Both the position numbers and the translations under genes were made by a program. A stretch of DNA of 29,401 nucleotides from a virus: IMG/VR virus record IMGVR_UViG_3300028840_005045, positions 1 through 29,401 of that record. One strand, given 5' to 3'. The notes under the pieces were generated by a model. It made no database searches, had not been told where the DNA came from, and was given only the letters and a program-made list of their open reading frames with translations. Positions 1 to 7,468 of the stretch are shown piece after piece; the first letter of the stretch is position 1; each line of letters starts with the position of its first letter.

Positions 1-66
1 TACGGGGATTTTGTTTAGCCTTCCGTTGGTAGCGGGTTCGGTTTTAACAGGAATAAACTTTCGCAT
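1..66 (-). CDS. Partial unknown phage gene (5' end only)
   Basis: An ATG at 66-64 overlaps the stop of the VRR-NUC gene as TAATG, the same coupling seen at many junctions here. Twenty-two codons are open to the window edge, starting MRKFIPVKTEP. No domain can be recognised in so short a piece. It is the next gene of the replication operon; a primase or replicative helicase would be expected nearby, but nothing in the sequence shows that this is one. Confidence 0.5.
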   Translation of the reverse strand, partial: MRKFIPVKTEPATNGRLNKIPV

Positions 67-506
67 TATCTTAAGTCCTCTAAACAAGTGACAAACCGGC
101 CAATGCCGCCGGCCAGATTTACCGCGTGCAGCCAACGCGCTTGGGCCCGCTCATGCTCATTAATGGGTTTTGTCCAGCCTTTTTTCTTACATTCGATCGA
201 CGCAAATATGGGTTTGCCGTCCACAATCCTAAACCCTATAAAATCACTGCTTTTCATTCTCTTGCAGGATCTTGCTGAGCGGTTGCCCAAACCAAACCGT
301 ACAAGACGGCCGGTTGCATCTTTAAAGGCCCCGCTGTTATTGCGGAATAATCGGTAACCCAGCTCTGCGTGCCCCGCTTCAATTTCTTGTATTACCAAAC
401 TTTCTGAGCCGACAACTTGAGAGTCGCCGGCTTGCGGAAAACATTGCGCAAAAAGTTCGTCGCTTAGTCGTTGCAAATCCCGTAAAGTAGCGCCATCTTC
501 AGCCAC
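66..506 (-). CDS. VRR-NUC domain nuclease
   Basis: A 146-aa protein that is almost entirely one VRR-NUC domain, a PD-(D/E)XK fold found in phage and FAN1-type nucleases and linked to branched-DNA or Holliday-junction processing. The visible core is SSDFIGF (residues 86-92, Asp88), then IECKKK (104-109, Glu105 and Lys107), then a conserved Gln122 in the following helix. A Glu-rich N-terminal helix (QEIEAG, 40-45) may add a metal ligand. The start is GTG at 506, chosen because AAAGGGGG lies about 5 nt upstream; no ATG exists before residue 84. It begins inside the upstream ORF (43-bp overlap). Its likely role is resolving recombination or replication intermediates alongside the helicase; the exact substrate is inferred. 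Confidence 0.85.
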   Translation of the reverse strand: MAEDGATLRDLQRLSDELFAQCFPQAGDSQVVGSESLVIQEIEAGHAELGYRLFRNNSGAFKDATGRLVRFGLGNRSARSCKRMKSSDFIGFRIVDGKPIFASIECKKKGWTKPINEHERAQARWLHAVNLAGGIGRFVTCLEDLR

Positions 507-736
507 GTGTACCCCCTTTCTCGGTCGAATTCAAAGTAGATCTGCATGGTGTCTAAAACCTCCTCGATAAATTCGTGGCGTTGTTGCTGTTTTAGTCGTT
601 TAAAGTACCGACGCGCAACAGTAAACCCCAATATCGAGAAAATTCCAAAATCCACGTGGCAGCTCTCTTCGTCTTTTAAGGACATTTCGAGCACGTCTGC
701 GGTTTCTTTGGTTTTAAAGGTCAATATCTGTCCCAT
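464..736 (-). CDS. Hypothetical protein (90 aa)
   Basis: I do not recognise this family. The protein has an acidic N-terminal half and a helical, aromatic C-terminal half (a YFKRLKQQQ stretch, then RGYTWLKMALLYGI). It has no signal peptide and no clear membrane segment. The ATG at 736 has GAGGG about 7 nt upstream. It overlaps the helicase end by 23 bp and the GTG start of the nuclease by 43 bp, so it sits as a coupled link between them. This position, and a start decided by a good ribosome-binding site, argue for a real gene. Function is unknown. Confidence 0.7.
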   Translation of the reverse strand: MGQILTFKTKETADVLEMSLKDEESCHVDFGIFSILGFTVARRYFKRLKQQQRHEFIEEVLDTMQIYFEFDRERGYTWLKMALLYGICND

Positions 737-2369
737 TAGCTACCCTCGTCTGCAAGTCGGTCATCTGGTTGGCGGTGAGTGTTTGTGCAGTCATTATGTC
801 ATAACCATACGATTTAAAAAACCGTCGCATTACTTCAGATCGGGTAAGCCCTTGATGTCGTTGAACTCCTGCCCATTTTGCTATGGCGTCTCGCAGCCCC
901 TGCTGCGCCTCTTGGCGTTTTATGTGTCTAGATCGGGCCCCCATTATTGCCGCGGGCTTTGCGCCGGCGTATCTCAATTTATTGGCCACCTCTTCGGCCG
1001 GGCTTTGAATGTGCTTGATTTTCTCGCGCAAGGAATTAAGTTCGTCTATGTCTAAAAGAACAAGGTCGCCCTCTATGTATTCGGGATCGGAACGCTTGTC
1101 TTTAGGTATGTCTGGCGTGCCGGCCCCGCATGAAGGGCAAATTTTGTCTTGAATCGGGTACCGTCGGAAACATGCCTCACAATCAACCAAGTCGGTTAAG
1201 TAAACAGTATCAGTTTTTTTGCTGGTTTTTTCTCGTCGGTCGAGCGTAGCGCGCCCCGTCTTTAAAGGGAACCCCAACCGACTATTGTTTACGTGGTCGC
1301 TAATAATTGCTTTTGTTTTGCCCTCAAACAACCGCACCGCCCGCCCGATTTGCTGAGCGTGAAGGGGAAAGCTGGCCGTGCGGCGAGCAAGTGCCACGTA
1401 ATCAATGGCAGGAATGTCCACGCCTTCGCCAAACAGATCTACATTTACAAGTTGTTTAATTTGTCCGTTTTTTAGCTGCTCGATGGCCTCGAAGCGTTCC
1501 ACGTCGCCCGTGGTCCCGTCTACAAACAACGCGGGCACCCCCGCAGCGTTAAACTGCTCTGCTATAGTGCGGCCGTTTTCTCGGTTCTGCGCGAAGGTGA
1601 TTCCCCGCTTTCCGTCCGCAAGCCTCTTATAGTGTTTAACGATGTCTCCCACAAGTTGGCGAGACTCGTTAGTGACTTCGGTTAGCTTTTTCTTTGAGTA
1701 GTCGCCATTGGCACTTATGGGCACTGCATCAAAATGTAAATCTCGTGCAATGGGGATCCCATACACCTCAAAAGGCGTCAAAAACCCCATCTGTATTAGG
1801 TCCCCCATGCTTACTTCTTCGGTAAACGCTTCAAAAACTCCATCTGTGTGCGCCCCGAGCCCGTACCCGTCTGACCGCTCTAGCGTGGCGGTGACCCCCA
1901 GGCCCCGCGCGTTGGGAAACAGCTCGACGGCTTTGCCCCATTTGTTTTCGCGCAGTACGTGGTGACACTCGTCTATGATCCATAAGTTTACTGTCGGCAA
2001 CCATTTGGCAAGTTTGTCTGCACGTCGCAACAAAGTGTCGACGCTGGCCACCGCCAGACTCGCACCCGGATCGTAAAACACTTTGCCTAGCGCCATCATG
2101 TGGATTCTACAGACATTTTTAACGGTTTTTGTGCTGCCGATGATCCGATGCGTTAAGCCGTTCTTAGCCAGCGCCAGCGATATGTTGCCAACTAGCTCTT
2201 GCCTGTGGGCTATTGCACACGTAGGCACAGACAAACTTTTTATGATTCCCGAAATCATGACGGTCTTGCCCGCGCCAGTCGGGGCTACGAGTGCGTGACG
2301 CCTAACGCCGGCGTTAAACGATCGCAAAACACTGTCATGCAAGCTTTGTTGGTAGGGCCTATAGTGCAT
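714..2369 (-). CDS. Superfamily 2 DEAD/DEAH-type helicase with zinc ribbon
   Basis: A 551-aa SF2 helicase of the phage type related to UvrB/RecG/SSL2-like ATPases. Motifs in order are Walker A APTGAGKT (29-36), Walker B IIDECHH (131-137), motif III VTATLER (159-165) and motif VI QQIGRAVR (339-346). A four-cysteine zinc ribbon follows (C397, C400, C411, C414), then a helical C-terminal part of about 130 residues without a known domain. The ATG at 2369 has AAAAGG 7 nt upstream and overlaps the kinase gene by 11 bp. It lies with polymerase, SSB and nuclease, so it likely remodels or unwinds DNA in phage replication or recombination. It is not a DnaB-type replicative helicase. Confidence 0.92.
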   Translation of the reverse strand: MHYRPYQQSLHDSVLRSFNAGVRRHALVAPTGAGKTVMISGIIKSLSVPTCAIAHRQELVGNISLALAKNGLTHRIIGSTKTVKNVCRIHMMALGKVFYDPGASLAVASVDTLLRRADKLAKWLPTVNLWIIDECHHVLRENKWGKAVELFPNARGLGVTATLERSDGYGLGAHTDGVFEAFTEEVSMGDLIQMGFLTPFEVYGIPIARDLHFDAVPISANGDYSKKKLTEVTNESRQLVGDIVKHYKRLADGKRGITFAQNRENGRTIAEQFNAAGVPALFVDGTTGDVERFEAIEQLKNGQIKQLVNVDLFGEGVDIPAIDYVALARRTASFPLHAQQIGRAVRLFEGKTKAIISDHVNNSRLGFPLKTGRATLDRREKTSKKTDTVYLTDLVDCEACFRRYPIQDKICPSCGAGTPDIPKDKRSDPEYIEGDLVLLDIDELNSLREKIKHIQSPAEEVANKLRYAGAKPAAIMGARSRHIKRQEAQQGLRDAIAKWAGVQRHQGLTRSEVMRRFFKSYGYDIMTAQTLTANQMTDLQTRVANGTDIDL

Positions 2370-2823
2370 ACAACTGCCTTTTTAAATAGTCTAGACCTCG
2401 AACATTAGAAATATACCGCATACACGTTGGGTTATACGCAATATTAAAAGTGGCGTCCCGGTAGGTAACCCTAGGCCATGCTGACACGTATAAAATCTTG
2501 TCAAAGAGAGGTTTCGCAGCAGTAAATTCTGTAAACGCGCGCATTCCTACGTACACGTCCGATTCTTGCAATATCTCTTTTGCTAAGCGCGCCGGGCTCG
2601 GGGCGTTGTAGTTTGCTATAATATCCCGCCACATCTCGCGAGCGTTGTGGCGGTCAGCAAAGCATTCTTCTGCGGTTCGGTACCGGTCAGAAAGCCAAGG
2701 GAAGACTATTTGTTCGGCGCAGAATCTACTGGACGATCTAAAACGCAGTCCGTGCATTTCTTGTAGCAGTTCCGCTACTGTGTCTTTGCCGTGGCGCCCG
2801 TGGCCAATTATTAGCACCTTCAT
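2359..2823 (-). CDS. Deoxynucleoside monophosphate kinase-like P-loop protein
   Basis: A 154-aa nucleotide kinase of the phage dNMP kinase/adenylate kinase group. The P-loop GHGRHGKDT (7-15) carries the KDT ending typical of T4 gp1-like kinases. The DVYVGMRAFTE stretch near residue 90 corresponds to the strand and Arg that shape the NMP site. It would phosphorylate dNMPs to dNDPs to supply phage replication. It is shorter than T4 gp1, and the lid region is reduced or not obvious, so substrate range cannot be read from sequence. The ATG at 2823 has AAAGGA about 10 nt upstream. A 60-bp spacer before it shows no convincing promoter. Confidence 0.8.
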   Translation of the reverse strand: MKVLIIGHGRHGKDTVAELLQEMHGLRFRSSSRFCAEQIVFPWLSDRYRTAEECFADRHNAREMWRDIIANYNAPSPARLAKEILQESDVYVGMRAFTEFTAAKPLFDKILYVSAWPRVTYRDATFNIAYNPTCMRYISNVRGLDYLKRQLYAL

Positions 2824-2883
2824 GGTTTATTTTTCCTTTGGTTTGTATATTGTGACTACTCAAATATCGTAATAATTAAACCG

Positions 2884-3222
2884 CTATTGCTTTTTCCTAC
2901 GTAATTTTTGGGCGAAGTCAATTACCTGTGTTTGCAAGGATTTTTTAAACATGAGCAGCGCAAAAGGCGTAAGCACACCGTACTTGGCCCAGACCGACAG
3001 CCACGCTATTTGCTCTAAAAAATCCTCGCTTTCTAAAAAATGGTCGGGGTGATCCGAAGTATAAATGCGAGCCCCCACAACCATAGATCCCCCGGCGACC
3101 CATTTGCAATAATGTACGACTATAGGCTTTGTTTGAAAACCTAATTGAGAAAACGTCAATACTATGCGCTCACTTTTTGTCGGCCAATAAACCGCTCTTG
3201 CGAACATGTTAAAAAGATTCAT
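2884..3222 (-). CDS. Hypothetical protein (112 aa)
   Basis: Unrecognised family. I start it at the ATG at 3222-3220, which overlaps the polymerase stop as ATGA and has AAAGG about 9 nt upstream; the longer reading from 3246 would begin within the polymerase without such a site. The protein is mixed in character: a basic C-terminus (KLRRKKQ), a central His/Asp stretch (TSDHPDHFLESEDF) and a hydrophobic segment around YGVLTPFALLMF that is short for a membrane helix. Translational coupling to the polymerase suggests a replication-linked or early function, but none can be named. Confidence 0.7.
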   Translation of the reverse strand: MNLFNMFARAVYWPTKSERIVLTFSQLGFQTKPIVVHYCKWVAGGSMVVGARIYTSDHPDHFLESEDFLEQIAWLSVWAKYGVLTPFALLMFKKSLQTQVIDFAQKLRRKKQ

Positions 3223-5189
3223 TTGCGATACCTTTCCCCAATCCACCCACCGCTGGCTTGAATTGGCCAGCCCTCACACCATTGCGGCAACGCGCACATT
3301 AGTGACTCGTACTCCGCGAGATTTGACGATCCCGCTACAGGTTCTGCGGTAATCTGATCGTGCACGTGCAGCACGATTGGATACTTGCCGGTTTCTTCTA
3401 TTGTGGTCAGCGCGTTCATTAGTATGTCGGCGCTCACCGCCTGCACGACGTTTTCGGTAAGCGTACCTCCCCAAGTATCTACCCGAATCCACCCGATCCC
3501 ACCCTTTTTAGGGTTTGTGTTCGAAAACATGTACGTTAAGCATGGCGCCCCCCAGCGGTTCGATCCTATTTTTGGGTCGTGGTATTTGAGCGTGCGCCCA
3601 CTAGGTAGCCGGCAGTACAAAACCGCGTCATGCACTTTGTACGATATGCCGTTATGCTCAAAGACTCGGCCCGGCCTTTCGGTTGCTTGCATTGCCGCGT
3701 CTTGCAGGCCGTACCAAAACCTTACTATGTTTGGATTTTTAGCCCGCCAAGCGCCCACGCCGGCTTTAATTTCCTCTTCGGTCATAAAATCATCGGCGCC
3801 AAAGTTTTTCCACGCGCCGAAACTCCCACCGTATCCAGACCCCAGTTCTGCCACTTTTCCGACGCTTTTGCGCAAAGGGTGGTCGCTGTGAAACTCTTCG
3901 ATTGGCACACCAGTCAGCGCCGAAGCAGTTAACGAATAAATGCATTGTTTATTTTTAAACGCGTCTATGCGCCAAGTCTCGTTTGCAAGACACGACAAAA
4001 CTACGGACTCGATACTACTATAGTCGCTGTCGATTAACTCGCGCCCTGGGCTGGCTTTAAACAACCCACGCATGCATGATTTTATTCTGTCAACACAGTC
4101 ATTGGGGTGTTCGTCAAACAAACGGCACTCCCGAGCTAGTTTTAAAGTTTCGTCCACGTCGATCCCTTTGACAAGACCTCGGGAAGGGAAGTTCTGCGGT
4201 TGCGGGCCGCTTCCGCTAAAACGCCCCGTGTGCGCACCGTGAAATCGAAACATGCTTCTTATGCGACCGTCGCTATTAGTCATGTTTTTTAAAGCGTACA
4301 GCTTTTTGACGGCCGCGCTTGTTGATTGCTGTCGTGTGCGCAATATGTGTTCACAATCTGTGGGGAGGTCCCCTCGGTTTAAGATTTCGTTTACCGCATC
4401 TTGTGATATAGAATCGATATCGACGCCGCGTCCCCTAACATATTCAACGATTTGCCGGTTTTTCTCGATAGTTTCAATTTTGCCGTTAGTTAGTTTTTGG
4501 ATCTTTTGGTTTGCCGCGTCAAGAGCTTTTTCATACTCGACAATGCACGCGTTCACAGAATCAACGTCGACGGGTGCGCCGCGAAAGTTTATGGTTTCTG
4601 CCGTGCGCCACACTTTTTCAATGAACGGGCGGAGCATAGGAAGGTTTTTCGCTATGGATTTTTGCGTTTGCACGTCAACTCTGTTGTAGTGATCAAGCGT
4701 CGCGTGATCTGCGTTTGTAAGCGGGGGCTGTCCAGGCACAGAGGCTTTCTTTAATATCTGCCCGGCTTTTTTGTCTTTTTGAACGTTCGACCCAAGCGCC
4801 GCCCCGGCTTTTTCCAAACTGGGAGGTAGGCAAAAACTCATTGCCTGGGCTTGACGGTCGTACCACTGACTTAACGACACCGGCGGCCACCCCAATCTTT
4901 TTACACAAACGTAATGCCAAACAAAGTATTCGAAGCTTAGATTCCACGTTCCCAGCACTGCCCCGTTTTTGATCGCGTTAAACAAATCTGTGGGCGGAGG
5001 TTCCCCCTCGCGCCACAGGGTATCGTCATAACACAACCGCAACACGCGGGTGCTGTCGTGCTCAGCATATCGAGGAGCCCCTACGCACGCGATGCCAGGC
5101 TTGCCTTTTTGTATCGTGTGCCACTTCCCTGCGGCGTCTTGATACATCCCGGCTTCAGAGTAGGTTTCGAAGTCGATATCAATTATCAT
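3219..5189 (-). CDS. Phage family A DNA polymerase with 3'-5' exonuclease domain
   Basis: A 656-aa replicative polymerase of Pol I type without a 5' nuclease. The exonuclease domain shows DIDFET (4-9, Exo I), NLSFE (83-87, Exo II) and YNRVD (168-172, Exo III). The polymerase domain has TGRFSGSG (321-328), motif A IDSDYSSIE (386-394, metal ligand Asp389), motif B from R440 to Y453 (RKSVGKVAELGSGYG) and motif C HVHDQI (608-613). Motif C carries Gln612 where most family members have Glu (HDE). It starts at ATG 5189, 3 bp after the SSB stop. It is the probable replicative polymerase of the phage, with the SSB encoded just upstream as partner. Confidence 0.95.
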   Translation of the reverse strand: MIIDIDFETYSEAGMYQDAAGKWHTIQKGKPGIACVGAPRYAEHDSTRVLRLCYDDTLWREGEPPPTDLFNAIKNGAVLGTWNLSFEYFVWHYVCVKRLGWPPVSLSQWYDRQAQAMSFCLPPSLEKAGAALGSNVQKDKKAGQILKKASVPGQPPLTNADHATLDHYNRVDVQTQKSIAKNLPMLRPFIEKVWRTAETINFRGAPVDVDSVNACIVEYEKALDAANQKIQKLTNGKIETIEKNRQIVEYVRGRGVDIDSISQDAVNEILNRGDLPTDCEHILRTRQQSTSAAVKKLYALKNMTNSDGRIRSMFRFHGAHTGRFSGSGPQPQNFPSRGLVKGIDVDETLKLARECRLFDEHPNDCVDRIKSCMRGLFKASPGRELIDSDYSSIESVVLSCLANETWRIDAFKNKQCIYSLTASALTGVPIEEFHSDHPLRKSVGKVAELGSGYGGSFGAWKNFGADDFMTEEEIKAGVGAWRAKNPNIVRFWYGLQDAAMQATERPGRVFEHNGISYKVHDAVLYCRLPSGRTLKYHDPKIGSNRWGAPCLTYMFSNTNPKKGGIGWIRVDTWGGTLTENVVQAVSADILMNALTTIEETGKYPIVLHVHDQITAEPVAGSSNLAEYESLMCALPQWCEGWPIQASGGWIGERYRK

Positions 5190-5192
5190 GAG

Positions 5193-5843
5193 CTACAGTC
5201 CAAAAGGATCGTCTAAAATGCCGTAGTCCGGGGTAGCACCGGCGGCGCTAGGCGTTTTACTGGCGCCTTCTGGCAAGTGTACGGGAGAACTGCTCAAAAT
5301 CGATTCTGCATCGGGACCAGACGAAAGAGCGTCGCCAAACGCTACCCATTCCACAATAATTAAATTTAAAAACAGACCCAACCCGCCTTGAGGGTTCGTT
5401 TCTTTGTTTGGGCTTACTTTACAGTACACTCGCGCGTAGTCGCCTGCCTTAAGTGCTTCGCGCAATACTGAAGTTCTGCCCGCGTCTTTAACAATTTGTG
5501 GAGCGTAACCGCTGCTAAATTTAAAAACCAAGCAACCTGCAGAATGGCTTTTGATTTCGCGGCCTTCTTTTGGTTTGTCGCCGTCCTCGAATTTCCACGA
5601 AAATCCAGGGTGCTTTGGGGCGTCTTCACCTAGCTCGTTACGCGCGTACTCTTTTAGCGCGGCGGCAAATTCCTTTAACCCAGGCGCGGTTTTTTCGACA
5701 GCCAGTTTAAGCACGTATTCCTTACGTGGGCTGCCGTCCCTAGCGGTTAGCGGCTTCCCTTTCATATCTTTTGTGTTGGGTTCGAATATGCTTTCGTAAA
5801 CTATCCGGCCCACGGGAGTTAACAAGTTAACGCTATCACTCAT
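5193..5843 (-). CDS. DUF2815-family single-stranded DNA-binding protein
   Basis: A 216-aa protein matching the DUF2815 family, a T7 gp2.5-like ssDNA-binding OB fold found beside DUF2800 and Pol I genes in many phages. The OB-fold region ends near GLGLFLNLIIVEWVAFGD (about 153-170). A disordered linker follows, then an acidic, aromatic tail (DYGILDDPFGL) of the kind SSBs use to contact polymerase and other partners. The ATG at 5843 overlaps the nuclease stop as ATGA, with AAAAGG 9-10 nt upstream. It would coat ssDNA during replication and recombination. The assignment rests on gene order and overall pattern as well as the acidic tail. Confidence 0.85.
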   Translation of the reverse strand: MSDSVNLLTPVGRIVYESIFEPNTKDMKGKPLTARDGSPRKEYVLKLAVEKTAPGLKEFAAALKEYARNELGEDAPKHPGFSWKFEDGDKPKEGREIKSHSAGCLVFKFSSGYAPQIVKDAGRTSVLREALKAGDYARVYCKVSPNKETNPQGGLGLFLNLIIVEWVAFGDALSSGPDAESILSSSPVHLPEGASKTPSAAGATPDYGILDDPFGL

Positions 5844-6862
5844 AATTTAGCACCTTTTGACAATAGTTGTGCGGCTGTTGGTTCCGGCGCCAATTTAGTG
5901 CGCCCCGGAATTGATTCGACGTGCTCCTTAAGTATAGATTTTTTTATTTCCTTTTCCACTTCTGCCGGGCTTTTCATTTCCGATTTGTACGGATCTACCC
6001 CCTGAGATTTGATAAATTCTGCTGCGGCTTGCGCATCTTTAAAAACTCGGCGGCCACGGCTCCTTTGCATGCCCCAGCCCGGCACTGCCCCGCCTTCCCT
6101 TAACTTGTGTTCGGCAATAGCAGTCAGGGCAGATTTCCGGGCTGTGACTATGTCCATTAATTCGTGGACAATTGTAAGCTCTTGGCCTAGCTCAAAGTCT
6201 GTCAAATCAAGCTCAGCGCGTTTGGCTTCTACGTAGTCTGTCAGCCCTTTTTGAGCGTCGTTAATCGCTCCGCACCGGTGCCTCGCGGGGCACAGCATGC
6301 AGTGACGCCCCACGTTATACTGAGGTTGCGGTGCGCGCGCGTTGTTTACTATCGTTTTTAGTTCCGCCCAACGGGCTCGGACGTATTCCGCGTTAACTTT
6401 TATTGTTTTAACCGGGCTTTCAACGCGCGGTTGAATGATGACAAAAGTAGTAGGCACATGTGGGTCAAATCCAAGCGCCTGCATGCCTGCAAGTAATTGC
6501 ATGTTGCCATCTACCTCTACTTCTTGGTAGCCAAATTTAAAATCAATAATTATCTTATTTTTGCGGTCTACCGCATCCACAATGACATTGGAGCCTAGAA
6601 ATTCGGATTTTACCTTTACTTCGGCTTCCAAATTTTTTACGTCCGTAATTGTTTTTAAATGCTCAACGGCCTGCAGTACTAAAGAATCCTCGGGTACGTA
6701 CGTGCCGCCTGACTTTATGTATTGCTCTATTTCGGCATGTCTTTCAGTGCCCGCTACCGCGTCCTCTGTAGAGGGTATGCGGTCGGGCAGTTCGTGCTGT
6801 AGTTTAGCGCTGGCGGAGCATTTGGATATCCGCGGCAGAGCCGAAGCGTAAATTGGAATCAC
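5840..6862 (-). CDS. DUF2800 family Cas4/AddB-like Fe-S exonuclease
   Basis: A 340-aa RecB-type PD-(D/E)XK nuclease. Visible are GTERH (38-42), the catalytic VDAVD (95-99) and DFKFG (107-111) and a Gln at 122. Cys15 plus C188, C191 and C197 (HCMLCPARHRC) form the one-plus-three cysteine pattern that binds a 4Fe-4S cluster in AddB and Cas4. A helical C-terminal region of about 130 residues follows. It likely resects DNA ends for recombination-linked replication, paired with the downstream SSB. The start is GTG at 6862: the first residues (IYASALPRISKCSAS) match the family N-terminus and AGAGG lies upstream. It overlaps the previous gene by 59 bp. Confidence 0.88.
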   Translation of the reverse strand: MIPIYASALPRISKCSASAKLQHELPDRIPSTEDAVAGTERHAEIEQYIKSGGTYVPEDSLVLQAVEHLKTITDVKNLEAEVKVKSEFLGSNVIVDAVDRKNKIIIDFKFGYQEVEVDGNMQLLAGMQALGFDPHVPTTFVIIQPRVESPVKTIKVNAEYVRARWAELKTIVNNARAPQPQYNVGRHCMLCPARHRCGAINDAQKGLTDYVEAKRAELDLTDFELGQELTIVHELMDIVTARKSALTAIAEHKLREGGAVPGWGMQRSRGRRVFKDAQAAAEFIKSQGVDPYKSEMKSPAEVEKEIKKSILKEHVESIPGRTKLAPEPTAAQLLSKGAKL

Positions 6863-7202
6863 CTAAAAACACCTCTCGTTTTAACGTTTTTACTGCTTCT
6901 TCCGATCGTAGCAAATAGTCCAAAGTTCGCCCCAATACTAGCCCGGTTCCCAAGTCTCCATCTTCAGCATCAAAAGGCCGTCCCACTGCGCAAATTATAT
7001 ATTCTCCGTCATTAACAAATACCCGATTATCTTGAATATCTAAGTCAATGCTTAGGCGCATAGTTCTTCGAACGCACAGCCGACTAGATAAACCATTTTC
7101 GCCTTCTAAAAGATATGCTAAAAGTGGGCGGTTGTCGAGGAATTCGCTATAAATTTTGCTAATTCGGTACGCTGTCTTGTTTTGCACTGGAATCAGTAGC
7201 AT
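6804..7202 (-). CDS. Hypothetical protein (132 aa)
   Basis: Unrecognised. It has a beta-rich central part (LSIDLDIQDNRVFVNDGEYIICAVG) and an acidic character, with no membrane segment or signal peptide. The ATG at 7202 has GAGGAG 8 nt upstream, inside the preceding ORF (44-bp overlap). Its C-terminus overlaps the nuclease start by 59 bp in another frame, so the last 20 residues are constrained by two genes. It is second in the replication operon, a usual place for small early proteins; function is unknown. Confidence 0.7.
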   Translation of the reverse strand: MLLIPVQNKTAYRISKIYSEFLDNRPLLAYLLEGENGLSSRLCVRRTMRLSIDLDIQDNRVFVNDGEYIICAVGRPFDAEDGDLGTGLVLGRTLDYLLRSEEAVKTLKREVFLGDSNLRFGSAADIQMLRQR

Positions 7203-7344
7203 TTTGCAACTCCTCGCTAACCTGGTGGATTTTTACGCCTAAGTTGTGAACGAAAGTTAGTTCTTTAAATCCCCCTGCCAGGCCTTGTTTAACCATTTGT
7301 TCTAAAGCAATCGACAGGTAGTGCAATTCTTGTTTTGTAAACAT
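7159..7344 (-). CDS. Small hypothetical protein, first gene of the replication operon
   Basis: A 61-aa protein, mostly helical, with heptad-like hydrophobic spacing (LSIALEQMVKQGL) and a polar tail. The start is well fixed: a full AGGAGG at 7353-7358 sits 8 nt before the ATG, the strongest ribosome-binding site in the left part. It is directly downstream of the promoter and operator at 7360-7407 and should be the most highly translated early gene. A small regulator or host-interaction protein would suit this place, but no helix-turn-helix is evident and no function is claimed. Confidence 0.72.
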   Translation of the reverse strand: MFTKQELHYLSIALEQMVKQGLAGGFKELTFVHNLGVKIHQVSEELQNATDSSAKQDSVPN

Positions 7345-7352
7345 GCGCGAAG

Positions 7353-7358
7353 CCTCCT
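7353..7358 (-). promoter_or_regulatory. Strong Shine-Dalgarno site (AGGAGG)
   Basis: A perfect AGGAGG, 8 nt before the ATG at 7344, fixes the first start of the replication operon. Confidence 0.85.
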
Positions 7359-7359
7359 C

Positions 7360-7378
7360 AGTAATTGTTTACATTACT
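7360..7378. promoter_or_regulatory. Operator-like inverted repeat at the replication promoter
   Basis: AGTAAT and ATTACT form a perfect 6-bp inverted repeat around a 7-nt centre (TGTTTAC). It lies just downstream of the -10 box, over the expected transcription start, where a bound repressor would block initiation. No regulator gene is visible in the window, so its role is inferred. Confidence 0.45.
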
Positions 7379-7379
7379 A

Positions 7380-7407
7380 ATGATAGCGCATAGGGAAGAG
7401 CTGTAAA
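7380..7407 (-). promoter_or_regulatory. Sigma70-like promoter of the replication operon
   Basis: On the minus strand, TTTACA (7407-7402) and TATCAT (7385-7380) are separated by 16 nt, each one mismatch from consensus. Transcription would start near 7373, inside the inverted repeat, and lead into the 61-aa gene. The promoter lies immediately downstream of the terminator that closes the virion operon, which separates the two transcription units. Confidence 0.7.
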
Positions 7408-7420
7408 GTAAAAAAGCGTA

Positions 7421-7455
7421 AAAAAATGCGCCGAATAGGGTGGGGGTTCGGCGCA
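7421..7455 (-). terminator. Rho-independent terminator of the virion operon
   Basis: On the minus strand TGCGCCGAA (7455-7447) pairs with TTCGGCGCA (7435-7427), a perfect 9-bp stem with an 11-nt loop. Six T follow at once (7426-7421), and another T-tract comes soon after. It sits 14 nt beyond the tail-fiber stop and ends the long virion/lysis operon. Confidence 0.88.
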
Positions 7456-7468
7456 AAACTTGCAGTAA

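Noticed and set aside
546-1055. Plus-strand ORF of 169 codons
   Set aside because: It is antisense to the 90-aa gene and helicase C-terminus, has no family pattern and is against the direction of every other gene.
2824-2883. Possible promoter before the dNMP kinase
   Set aside because: TATACA is present, but the -35 at proper spacing (TTACGA) is poor; read-through from the operon promoter suffices.
3385-3891. Plus-strand ORF of 168 codons
   Set aside because: It lies fully opposite the conserved polymerase motifs and has no recognisable protein features.
5771-5800. GGTTCGAA resembling a tRNA T-loop
   Set aside because: It lies in the SSB coding sequence (FEPNT) and no acceptor, D or anticodon arm surrounds it.
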